Below the pieces are notes generated by a model, which was not told the DNA's origin, did no database searches, and saw only the letters and a program-made list of their open reading frames with translations. A stretch of 64,000 nucleotides of DNA from assembly GCA_031278215.1 (NCBI GenBank), contig JAITKV010000011.1, forward strand, positions 58,063-122,062, read 5' to 3'. Source of the stretch: Spirochaetaceae bacterium. GTDB taxonomy: Bacteria > Spirochaetota > Spirochaetia > Treponematales > Breznakiellaceae. Made by a program: the position numbers and the translations under genes. Below, piece after piece: positions 8,486-16,753 of the stretch. The first letter of the stretch is position 1, and each line of letters begins with the position of its first letter.

Positions 8486-9790
8486 ATGAGGGTGCATTCA
8501 TTTTCCCGGGGGGGCATTCACTTTGCCGATTCGACGGTTCCTCCCCGGGATTCCAGTATTACCGCTTTCCTTCCCGGCCTTTCGGTGATTCCCCTGGTCC
8601 AGCATACCGGAAGCAAGGCTAATCCCGTCGTTTCGGTGGGAAGCCGGGTCAGCGAAGGCATGCTTATTGGCCGGGGCCAGGGCTTGGGGTCCGCCAATAT
8701 CCATGCCACCGTGCCGGGCCGGGTGGTTAGGACCGTTTCCTGGAAGATGGCCGAAGGAATTACCAACGACGCGCTGGTTATAAAACTGGAAGGCAGTTTT
8801 GAAAAACTGGGACGCCGGGAAGAGATCTTTCCCTGGCAAGGGCTGCCGGCCTTTGAACTACAGCGGATCATTGCCGAATACGGCATTGTAGAAATGGAGG
8901 GCTCCGGCCGGCCGGTGTCGGATATGTTGTACGCCCTCCGGTCTTCCCGAACCCCGGTAACGCTGGTGGTCCGCTGCGTTTTTGACGATCCCTGGCTGGC
9001 CGCGGATTATGTGCTGCTTCGGGAACGGCTGGAAGCGGTGGCCGAAGGAAGCCGCATCGCCGCCCGGGCCGGCCGGATGGACCGTATTGTGCTGGTTTTT
9101 TCCCGGGACGAAAAAGATCTGGGGCGCCTGCTTATGGACGCCATGACCAAGGCGGAACTTCCCGTTTCCCTGGCCCTGGTGGGGGCCCGGTATCCCCAGC
9201 GGAACCGCCGGGAACTGGAATTGGTGCTGGAACGTTTTGCCCAGGAAGAGGGGATAGAGCTGGGAACGATTCTGGCCTTGGGTCCCGCCACCCTGGCGGC
9301 GATCCACGATGCGGTAAAGCTAAAAAAAACCATCCTGGACCGGTATGTGGCGGTGGGGGGATCGGCCATTAAAAAACCCCAGGTGATGAAGGTGCGGATA
9401 GGCACCAGAATCGGGGAGATCTTTGCCGAATGCGGCGGCTTTATTGACACGCCCCGCCGCATAGGTTCCGGCTCCCCCCTGCTGGGCCGTACGGTGGTGG
9501 ATCTGGACGAACCGGTGATTAAAACCAGTTTTGCTATTTTTGCAATCCTTCCCGGACAAATAGGCGGTTCTGTCCGGAGTAAGTGTATCGGCTGCGGAGA
9601 ATGCCGGATCGTATGCCCCCTGGGGCTGGACCCGGAGGCGCTCTACAAGTACATGAACGGATCGGACCACCGGGATGTACATTTTGGCCGGGCCGCGGAA
9701 TGTCACGGCTGCGGCTGCTGTGAAGCGGTCTGTCCGTCCCGGCTGCCCCTTTCAACTACTATTATCCGGTCCGCATTAAAGGGTAATTAG
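8486..9790 (+). CDS. rnfC: RnfC-like electron transport subunit with divergent NADH/FMN region
   Basis: A 434-residue protein with the RnfC layout: N-terminal GGIHF domain and a biotinyl-lipoyl-like segment (VSEGMLIGRGQG...IHATVPGRVV), a central region, then two 4Fe-4S ferredoxin motifs near the C-terminus (CIGCGECRIVCP and CHGCGCCEAVCP). In classical RnfC the central domain has GxGGAxFPT for FMN/NADH and a GAECEPY motif. Here the equivalent stretches read YGIVEMEGSGRPVSDML and VVRCVFDDPWLAADY, so the NADH-binding signature is not recognisable. It is the first gene of five closely spaced or overlapping genes. The name is given by homology; function as an NADH or ferredoxin port is in doubt. 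Confidence 0.85.
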   Translation: MRVHSFSRGGIHFADSTVPPRDSSITAFLPGLSVIPLVQHTGSKANPVVSVGSRVSEGMLIGRGQGLGSANIHATVPGRVVRTVSWKMAEGITNDALVIKLEGSFEKLGRREEIFPWQGLPAFELQRIIAEYGIVEMEGSGRPVSDMLYALRSSRTPVTLVVRCVFDDPWLAADYVLLRERLEAVAEGSRIAARAGRMDRIVLVFSRDEKDLGRLLMDAMTKAELPVSLALVGARYPQRNRRELELVLERFAQEEGIELGTILALGPATLAAIHDAVKLKKTILDRYVAVGGSAIKKPQVMKVRIGTRIGEIFAECGGFIDTPRRIGSGSPLLGRTVVDLDEPVIKTSFAIFAILPGQIGGSVRSKCIGCGECRIVCPLGLDPEALYKYMNGSDHRDVHFGRAAECHGCGCCEAVCPSRLPLSTTIIRSALKGN

Positions 9791-9794
9791 GATT

Positions 9795-10850
9795 ATGGAT
9801 ATTTCTCTCTTGCAAAAACCCCAGGTAAACCTGGCCCGCTCTACCCGCGGACGGATGTGGCTTGTAAGCGTCTGTGCGTTCCTTGCCGTATTTCAATCTT
9901 CCCTGGGCGATAACTTTCACTCCCTCTTTGTAGCCCTGGCGGCGATGGCGGGGGCCATGGGCACGGAACTCCTTTTTAACATCAAGGCCCGGTACTACTC
10001 TATCACCGATGGCAGCGCCCTGGCTTCGGCCCTGGTTCTGGCGCTGCTGCTTCCCAACCGGCTTAATCCCCTCCTGGCGTTCCTGGGGGGCGTCTTTGCC
10101 ATGACGGTATTTAAGTACAGTTTTGGGGGCCTGGGTTCCAACTGGGTTAATCCCGCCGCGGGGGCCTGGCTTTTTATCCGGTCCGCGTGGCCCGGGGCCT
10201 TTACCCGCAGCATCCAACAGGGGCCCCTGGAACAGCTTGCCCTGTCCCTGGAAGCGGGGCTTCGGGACTCCCAGGGCCTGCCCATGGCCCTGCTCAAGAT
10301 TAACGGCTGGTTCAGTTCCTCCCTGGACAATATCCTAAGCGGGTTTTTTAACAATACCATCTTTGCCTTTACCGGAACCTCCCTTCCCCAGGGCTACCTG
10401 ACCCTCCTTTCCCCGCCGGGGCCGGGAATAATCGCCGACCGGGGATTGTTCTTTTTGCTGCTGGGGACGATCCTGATCGTCTCTTCCCAAAGTTTCCGGT
10501 TTTGGCTTCCCCTGGTTTTTGTGTTTGTTTTTTCAGGCCTAGTGCGAATTTTTGGGGCCCTGTCCTTTGGGGGGGGGCTGTGGGAAGGGGATGTGCTTTT
10601 TGCCCTTTTTTCCGGGGGCACAATGGCCGCGGCCTTTATTCTTATTACCGATCCCGCCACAGGGCCCAAATCCGCTCCGGGCTACGTGGTTCTTGTTTCG
10701 TTTATTGCGTTTTTTACGTTCCTGTTCCGCTACCCCGGCCGGGACCCCTACGGCGCGATCACCGCGGTCCTGGTGGGCAATGCCCTGACGCCCCTGATCC
10801 GCCGGATCGAGAATGTCCTCTATTATGAAAAACGAAGGGGGGGGCCATGA
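9795..10850 (+). CDS. rnfD: RnfD-like membrane subunit
   Basis: A 351-residue polytopic protein. Hydrophobic segments run across the whole length, beginning at about residue 20. Motifs typical of RnfD/NqrB are visible: LALLLPNRLNPLLAFLGGVFAM, FGGLGSNWVNPAAGAWLF and the late ITDPATGPKSAPG. The FMN-attachment region that reads SGAT in characterised RnfD proteins appears here as FTGTSLPQG, so covalent flavin binding is uncertain. The start is 5 bases after the rnfC stop with TTAGGATT upstream, and the stop overlaps rnfG by ATGA. In Rnf complexes this subunit forms part of the ion path and the flavin relay. Confidence 0.85.
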   Translation: MDISLLQKPQVNLARSTRGRMWLVSVCAFLAVFQSSLGDNFHSLFVALAAMAGAMGTELLFNIKARYYSITDGSALASALVLALLLPNRLNPLLAFLGGVFAMTVFKYSFGGLGSNWVNPAAGAWLFIRSAWPGAFTRSIQQGPLEQLALSLEAGLRDSQGLPMALLKINGWFSSSLDNILSGFFNNTIFAFTGTSLPQGYLTLLSPPGPGIIADRGLFFLLLGTILIVSSQSFRFWLPLVFVFVFSGLVRIFGALSFGGGLWEGDVLFALFSGGTMAAAFILITDPATGPKSAPGYVVLVSFIAFFTFLFRYPGRDPYGAITAVLVGNALTPLIRRIENVLYYEKRRGGP

Positions 10851-11287
10851 GCGGCAAAAACCCGCGGCGGGATTTGCTTGTAACCGCGGCTTGGATTGGG
10901 GGGGCGATCCTCGTGGGGGCTCTGGTCTGGGCCTTAACCCAGCCCCACCGGTCAAGGCTTTTAATCGAGGCGGTTAACAAGGTTCTGGCCCAGGACGGGG
11001 ACGGACGGCGGCTTGGGGCTCCGCTGGAACCGGGATCCCTCCTGGGTTTGGGCCGGTGGTTTTCGATGGAAGGGTCCGGCGACAGGGCCTTTGTATTCAC
11101 CGTTATAAGGGGAGGGGGCTTTGCGGCCTGCGTGGCCCTAACCGACAGTTCCGGCCGGGTTAGGCTTGTGGCGCCCCTAAGCCGCGGCGCCGCTCAGATT
11201 ATGGCGGAACTGCCCCCGCCCGTGTACCAGTTCTACGTAAACCGGATCGAAAGAGCCGCCGCCCTGGACTTTAGGAGGTTTAGATGA
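10847..11287 (+). CDS. rnfG: Short RnfG-like single-pass protein lacking the flavin motif
   Basis: A 146-residue protein assigned by position and topology: one N-terminal membrane segment (LLVTAAWIGGAILVGALVWAL) and a small exported domain. Standard RnfG is nearer 200 residues and carries SGATxT, whose threonine binds FMN covalently. I find no SGAT-like motif in this product, which ends after a short GGGFAACVALTDSSGRVRLVAP region resembling the start of an FMN-binding fold. Translation is coupled at both ends by 4-base overlaps with rnfD and rnfE. It may be a structural remnant or a different accessory subunit. The symbol is therefore tentative. Confidence 0.6.
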   Translation: MSGKNPRRDLLVTAAWIGGAILVGALVWALTQPHRSRLLIEAVNKVLAQDGDGRRLGAPLEPGSLLGLGRWFSMEGSGDRAFVFTVIRGGGFAACVALTDSSGRVRLVAPLSRGAAQIMAELPPPVYQFYVNRIERAAALDFRRFR

Positions 11288-11889
11288 ATTCGCAGGCCCA
11301 GTCCCACCTGTTTTGGGGGATCAATTCTCCCCTGACCACCCTTACCGGATCGGGGCTCTTGATAATTGCTTCCGGGCGCATTTCATTTGCCCTGGTCTGC
11401 GGCATGGCCCTGATATGGGTGTATGTTTTTTCCCTATGCGCCGCCAAACTGGGAAAATTACCCCCGCCGGGAAGGGCGCCGGCGCTGCTCTTTCTTTCCG
11501 CCCTGGGGGCGTGCATTTTTTTTGTGGTCCTGTGGATCCTTAATCCCATTCTGGCCCTGGAAAGCAGCTTCTTTATCTTTCTTAGTCCCGTGGTTTTTAC
11601 CGCCTCCCGGCTTTGTGAACGGGTATGGGACTTCGATATGGCGGAGGGCCTGTCCCAGGCGGTAACGGAGGCGCTGATCCTGGGGATATTGATCCTGGGG
11701 CTGTCCTTGATTCGGGAACCCCTGGGCTTTGGGTCCGTTTCCGTTCCCGGTTTGGACAGCATCAGGTTTATACAGGAAGAACCCCTTAGGATACTTCAGG
11801 CTTCATCCGGGGCCCTGATTATCCTGGGATACGGCATCGCCGTTTACCGGTACTTTAGAAACCGGTATACCAATTCGGAGGACGACTGA
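11284..11889 (+). CDS. rnfE: RnfE-like membrane subunit without the cluster cysteines
   Basis: A 201-residue polytopic protein. It aligns by eye with RsxE/RnfE: NSPLTTLTGSGLLIIAS corresponds to NSALVQLLGLCPLLAVT, and LGLSLIREPLG corresponds to GSLREIIG. The two cysteines that in characterised RnfE help to hold the intramembrane 2Fe-2S cluster (in LLGLCP and VTNCIV) are absent; the second site reads LSPVVFTAS. It overlaps rnfG by 4 bases and rnfA by 1 base. The fold is probably retained while the redox centre is lost. Confidence 0.8.
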   Translation: MNSQAQSHLFWGINSPLTTLTGSGLLIIASGRISFALVCGMALIWVYVFSLCAAKLGKLPPPGRAPALLFLSALGACIFFVVLWILNPILALESSFFIFLSPVVFTASRLCERVWDFDMAEGLSQAVTEALILGILILGLSLIREPLGFGSVSVPGLDSIRFIQEEPLRILQASSGALIILGYGIAVYRYFRNRYTNSEDD

Positions 11890-12479
11890 TGATCCTGGCG
11901 TTGTTCTTCTTCGCGGCCCTGTCCCTTAATTTACTTTTGAATTTCGGCCTGGGGGTCCGGGAATTGATTTCCCGGGAACGATCCCCCAAGGCGCACCTGT
12001 ACTATCCCTGGGTTATCCTTTTTCTGGCCACCGCGTTGATCTGGGTTGTGTTTGCCCGGATCCTCCGTCCGCTGGGGGATACTTTTAATTATCTGTTGAT
12101 GATTCCCCTGGCGCTGCTGGGCAGCCAGGAAATCGAAAAGCTCCTGTTTTATTTTTTTCCGGGACTGGGGGATTGTCCGGGGGTGTTTAAAATCGGCTCG
12201 GCCTATAACGACCTTTCCGCGGCCGCCCTTTTTTTTACCCTCCAGTTTGCCCTTACGGTTTGGGAGGCCCTGCTTTTTTCCTGTGCCTTTTCCGCCGGCG
12301 GGCTTTTGGCCTTCCTGGTGGTTAAGGAAATACAAAAAAGGTCCTTCCTCGAAGCTATCCCGTACGGCCTGCGGGGAACCCCCATACTGCTTATTTCTCT
12401 GGGGATCCTGTCCCTTATTTTTTCCGCGGGGGCGGTGCTGCTTTTAAAAATTCTGGGACCCGGCCTCGCCCGGCCTTGA
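11889..12479 (+). CDS. rnfA: RnfA-like membrane subunit without the cluster cysteines
   Basis: A 196-residue polytopic protein and the last gene of the cluster. The C-terminal IPYGLRGTPILLISLGILSLIF matches [22 protein letters not shown] of RsxA. The N-terminal site FLGLCPF is replaced by FGLGVRE, and the TTNCAVLG site by TLQFALTV, so both expected cluster cysteines are missing. The only cysteines left are in GLGDCPG and LLFSCAF, elsewhere in the chain. No rnfB follows: the next gene is a GH57-like protein. The TGA stop lies inside an 18-bp direct repeat. Confidence 0.8.
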   Translation: MILALFFFAALSLNLLLNFGLGVRELISRERSPKAHLYYPWVILFLATALIWVVFARILRPLGDTFNYLLMIPLALLGSQEIEKLLFYFFPGLGDCPGVFKIGSAYNDLSAAALFFTLQFALTVWEALLFSCAFSAGGLLAFLVVKEIQKRSFLEAIPYGLRGTPILLISLGILSLIFSAGAVLLLKILGPGLARP

Positions 12480-12505
12480 CAGGAACTTCGCCCGGCCTTG
12501 ACAGG
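12466..12505. repeat. 18-bp direct repeat spanning the rnfA stop
   Basis: TCGCCCGGCCTTGACAGG occurs at 12466-12483 and 12488-12505 (period 22). The rnfA stop TGA falls in the first copy. The duplicated TTGACA could serve as a -35 element for the downstream gene, but no good -10 is seen at the right distance. Confidence 0.7.
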
Positions 12506-12591
12506 CGCAGGATCCTTTAAACACAAGGCGGCAATTCCTATACAGAGACGGCGGACTGTTCAGAACGGAAAAAAAGCCGTACACTGGCCTA

Positions 12592-14400
12592 ATGGCCGGC
12601 AAGATTAGCCTTATCCTTGGCTCCCATGCCCATTTTTCTCCTTCCATGGGGGAGGAAGATTTTGAGGATCTGTACAGGACTAAACTTAAACCCTTTATTA
12701 CCGCGTTAAATCAACATACCAAGATCCAGGCGGTGCTCCGCTATTCCGGCCCCCTGCTATGCAAGCTGGAACAGAAAAAACCGGAATTCTTTTTGCTTAT
12801 CAAGGAACTGGCGGCCCGAAAACGGCTTGAAATATTGGGGGGAGGATTTTACGAGCCCCTGCTGCCCTTTTTACCCCCCGCGGACAAAATAGGACAGATC
12901 GAGATGTTTACCACCTACATCCGGAAAAATTTCGGCAGAAAACCCCAGGGCTGCTGGCTTGCCCGGAATGGCTGGGATCAGTCCCTGGTGGGGGTGCTTA
13001 ATACCTGCGGCATGGCCTATACTTTTTTAAGCGAAGAACAGTTCTTTGCCGCCGGATGCACCGGCGAGGCCCTCTTTCATCCTGTTTTTACCGAAGATCA
13101 AGGAAAACTGTTGGCGGTTTTTCCGGTATTTAGCTCCCTGGCGGACATGGGAACCAGGGGGGCCCCCGAGGTTTTGCAGGGCATTTCGGAACCCGCCTTT
13201 GTAACGGTATTTCCCGAATTTCCCTCGAACCAGGGGGAAGAGGCGGTGGAAAAGTTTTTCGCGGAGCTTTCCGAATTCTTGGCGGAAAAAGGCGGAATTG
13301 AACTTACCACCCCCGGCAAGGTATACAGAAGCTGCGGCTCCCTGCCCCGGGTGTATTTTCCCTCCTCCGGAGACCGGTACCGGGGCTGCCTTATCAAGTT
13401 CGAAGAAGCCAACGACCTTTATTCCAAGATATTTTTTATCCATAACCAGATAAACCAGCTTAGGGGCGACAAGTCCCGCAAACGTTCCGCCCGGGAAGAA
13501 CTGTGGAAGGCCCAGTGCATGGAAGCCCTAAGCTGCAGCTGCCGGGGGGACATCAGCGCCCCGGCGGTCCGTAAACATTCCTACAAGGCTATCCTCGCGT
13601 CGGAGCGGATTACCAGGGAAAAAGAATTTAAGCCTTCCCTGCTTGCCTTTGACTTTAACCTAAACAGCACCCTGGAATACCTTTTCCAGGATAAAAACAT
13701 CAACTGCTATGTACGAACCCGGGGGGCCGCGGTCTTTGAACTTGATCACCTTCCCCGGGGCTGGAATTACCTGGACACCTTTTCCGGCGGGGCCCGCCGC
13801 CGCTGCGCCTTCATGGACCGGATCCTCCCCGGCGATTTTATTCCCTCGGGGCCAAACTCCTTTCCCCCCGGGAGCTGTTTCTACGGGGAAGAAAACTACC
13901 ATGTGGAATCCATGGACCGGCAGAAGCTTAAGATTTCTTTTATCCTTCCCCCCCAGGGGGATCTTCCCTTTGGCTCAATCGAGATTCAAAAAACCTACCG
14001 GCTGGAAAAAAACATCCTGCACCTTTCGTATACCCTCTGTAACCGGGGAGAGGAAAAAACGGTGTTTTGTTTTATTCCCCAGTTTGATCTATCCCTGGCC
14101 GTGGAAGGACGGCGGCTTTTGTTTAAGCAAAGCCAGGGGGAAGAAGAACTGTCCGAAGAGGGGGGCGGAGTAAAAAAGCGGGTTCTGGCCCTGGAGGAAC
14201 AAAATGACCGGTCCGGCGCGGCCCTTTCCCTGGACTTTCAAAGCCCCTGCGACCTGTACTATTATCCGGTGATGGTAGACGGGTACTACCAGTCCACCTG
14301 CTTTTTTCCGGTGTTCCAGCTTTTTTTGAACCCCGCCGGCGAATGGCAAAACCAGATAGCCCTTACCGTCTCCACCAGGACCCGGCTGTCAAAGAGTTAA
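12592..14400 (+). CDS. GH57-like glycoside hydrolase family protein, probably catalytically altered
   Basis: A 602-residue protein resembling the GH57 alpha-amylase/4-alpha-glucanotransferase group, including the later domains seen in those enzymes. Visible family blocks are LGSHAHFSP near the start, EILGGGFYEPLLPFLPPADKIGQI and WLARNGWDQSLVGVL. In active GH57 enzymes the last block reads WLxERVWxP and its Glu is the nucleophile. Here the position is Arg125. The acid/base region is also unlike HxGDDGE. C-terminal beta-rich parts (about 370-600) resemble DUF1925/DUF1926. No signal peptide, so cytoplasmic. It may bind or reshape glucans without hydrolysis. The ATG at 12592 is the only good start; the gene is probably transcribed apart from rnf. 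Confidence 0.75.
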   Translation: MAGKISLILGSHAHFSPSMGEEDFEDLYRTKLKPFITALNQHTKIQAVLRYSGPLLCKLEQKKPEFFLLIKELAARKRLEILGGGFYEPLLPFLPPADKIGQIEMFTTYIRKNFGRKPQGCWLARNGWDQSLVGVLNTCGMAYTFLSEEQFFAAGCTGEALFHPVFTEDQGKLLAVFPVFSSLADMGTRGAPEVLQGISEPAFVTVFPEFPSNQGEEAVEKFFAELSEFLAEKGGIELTTPGKVYRSCGSLPRVYFPSSGDRYRGCLIKFEEANDLYSKIFFIHNQINQLRGDKSRKRSAREELWKAQCMEALSCSCRGDISAPAVRKHSYKAILASERITREKEFKPSLLAFDFNLNSTLEYLFQDKNINCYVRTRGAAVFELDHLPRGWNYLDTFSGGARRRCAFMDRILPGDFIPSGPNSFPPGSCFYGEENYHVESMDRQKLKISFILPPQGDLPFGSIEIQKTYRLEKNILHLSYTLCNRGEEKTVFCFIPQFDLSLAVEGRRLLFKQSQGEEELSEEGGGVKKRVLALEEQNDRSGAALSLDFQSPCDLYYYPVMVDGYYQSTCFFPVFQLFLNPAGEWQNQIALTVSTRTRLSKS

Positions 14401-14467
14401 GGGCCCCGCGAAAACCGCGCCGGGTTTGCTACTTTTCCGGTGGGGGAATATCGGGTATAGTGGGGGC

Positions 14468-16753
14468 ATGAAACGCAGACTGATTACCTCCGCACTTCCC
14501 TATGTAAATAACGTCCCCCATCTGGGGAACCTTATTCAGGTTCTTTCCGCCGATGTGTTTGCCCGGTTCTGCCGCCTAAGGGGCTACGAAACCTTGTATA
14601 TCTGCGGTACCGATGAATATGGCACCGCCACGGAAACCCGGGCCGCGGCGGAGGGCCTAAGCCCCCGGGAACTCTGCGACCGCTACTATACGATCCACGC
14701 GGATATTTACCGGTGGTTTAATATCGGGTTTGATAAATTCGGCAGAACCTCCACGGCGATCCAGACCGAAGTAACCCAGCGCCTGTACAAAAAACTCGAT
14801 GAAAACGGCTATATCCTGGAACGGTCCCTGGAACAGCTTTACTGCGGAAACTGCGGCCGTTTTTTGGCGGACCGCTATGTCCGGGGAACCTGTCCCAGCT
14901 GCGGGTACCCCGAAGCCCGGGGGGATCAGTGTGAATCCTGCGGCAAACTTCTGGACCCCACGGAATTAAAGGACAGCCGCTGCGCTTCCTGTGGCGCCGC
15001 CCCTACCCTGGAGCAGACCCGGCACCTGTACATCGATCTGCCGAAGATCAAAGGCAGGCTTGAACAGTGGATTAAGAAAGCTTCGACGCAGGGTGAATGG
15101 GCCCACAACGCGATTCAGATGACCGCGGCCTGGATCAGGGACGGCCTGCACGAACGGGCGATTACCCGGGATCTTAAGTGGGGCATCCCCGTGCCCAGGC
15201 CGGGGTACGAAAACAAGGTCTTTTATGTTTGGTTCGACGCCCCCATAGGCTATATTTCCATCACCGGAAACCTTGCCGAAGAGCGGGGCGGGGACTGGAG
15301 GGCTTTTGTGGATTACTGGTGGAAGAGCCCGGAGGAAACGGAACTTTTTCAGTTTATCGGCAAGGATAACATTCCTTTCCATACGGTCATATTCCCCTCC
15401 ACCCTTCTGGGGAGCGGCGAAAACTGGACCCTGCTGCACCACATGTCCAGCACCGAATACCTTAACTACGAAAGCGGAAAATTTTCCAAGTCCAAGGGCG
15501 TGGGGGTTTTTGGCACCGACGTAATGGAAACGGACATTCCTGCGGACGTATGGCGCTTTTACATTTTCTACAACCGCCCGGAAAAATCCGACGCCATGTT
15601 TAGCTGGAAGGATTTTCAGGAAAAGGTAAACGGGGAACTTATCGGGAACCTGGGAAACCTGGTAAACCGGACCCTTTCCTTTGTGGTCCGGTACTATGGG
15701 GGCCTAATTCCCGGCTGTGAGGGGGCGGCGGCCGGAGCGGCCGGCGCGGCCGAAGCGGCCGGAACGGCCGGCGCTTCCGGCGGCGGAAATCTATCCTTCT
15801 GGGAAGAACTGCGGCGTTACGAGGAGAAGATTACCGCAAAACTGGAATGGGCCGAACTAAAGGACGCGTTCCGTCTTATCTTTGAGCTTTCTTCTTTTGC
15901 CAACAAAACTTTCCAGGACGCGGAACCCTGGCGGTTCCGTAACGAGGATCCCCCCCAAGCCGCGGCGGTGATCCGGAACCTGTGCTTTGTGGTTCGGGAC
16001 CTGGCAATTCTTATCGAGCCTTTCTTGCCCCAAACCGCGGAGCGGATCGCAGGCTTCCTGGGCCTGGACCTAAGAGGGGGGGGGAAGGGCGCGGTAAACT
16101 GGGATATGCTGGGAAAGGACACGCCCTTGCCGGGGCCGGTAAAAAGCGAAGTCCTCTTTACAAAACTGCCGGATGAACATATCGCGGCCCTGCGGGACCG
16201 GTATTCGGGGACCCAGATGGAACGGGAACAGAAGACCGGCGCCCCGGAGGCCCCGGCCTTTACCGCCACCCTGGATCTGCGGGTGGCAAAGATCGTAAAG
16301 GTAGAGCGGCACCCGGATGCGGAAAAGCTGTACATTGAAACCCTGGACATTGCCGGAGAGGAACGGGTTATTGTTTCCGGCCTGGTTCCCTTTTATACAG
16401 AAGAAGAACTTCTTGGCAGGCATATCATTGTTGCCTATAACCTTAGGGCCGCCAAGCTCCGGGGAGTGATGAGCAGGGGAATGCTCCTGGCGGCGGGGGA
16501 TCGGCAGGGGCCCGAAGGTTCCGAACGGTGCGAAGTGCTGGATGCGCCGGGGGTCCCCACGGGAACCAGGGTCCTCCCGGAAGGAACGGAGGCCGCCGAA
16601 GCGCCCGCAGAAATTCCTGAAATTTCCATCGATACCTTTTTTAGCATCCCCCTTATGGCAAAGGACGGAAAGGTTCTGGCCGGCGGAAAGATCCTTACGG
16701 TGGACGGGAAACCCCTGACAACTTCGGTGATACACGACGGGGAAGTACATTAA
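14468..16753 (+). CDS. metG: Methionyl-tRNA synthetase with C-terminal tRNA-binding domain
   Basis: A 761-residue class I synthetase charging tRNA-Met. The start [21 protein letters not shown] (HIGH-type motif) is preceded by GGGGG; the track start 42 bases earlier is discarded. A zinc-knuckle region has four CxxC pairs (CGNCGRF, CPSCGYP, CESCGKL, CASCGAA), the two-zinc form. The KMSKS loop reads KFSKSKG. Residues from about 610 onwards form an EMAP-II/Arc1p-like tRNA-binding domain ([31 protein letters not shown]-type). An Ala/Gly-rich insert ([21 protein letters not shown], near residues 419-440) is encoded by GCGGCCGG-type repeats and is not conserved. The stop overlaps the next ATG by one base. 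Confidence 0.95.
   Translation: [761 protein letters not shown]
15721..15786. repeat. GC-rich low-complexity expansion inside metG
   Basis: Imperfect repeats of about 9-12 bp with GCGGCCGG cores encode an Ala/Gly/Glu run between the catalytic core and the anticodon-binding region. The flanking sequence is well conserved, so the insert looks like a local expansion. Confidence 0.8.
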
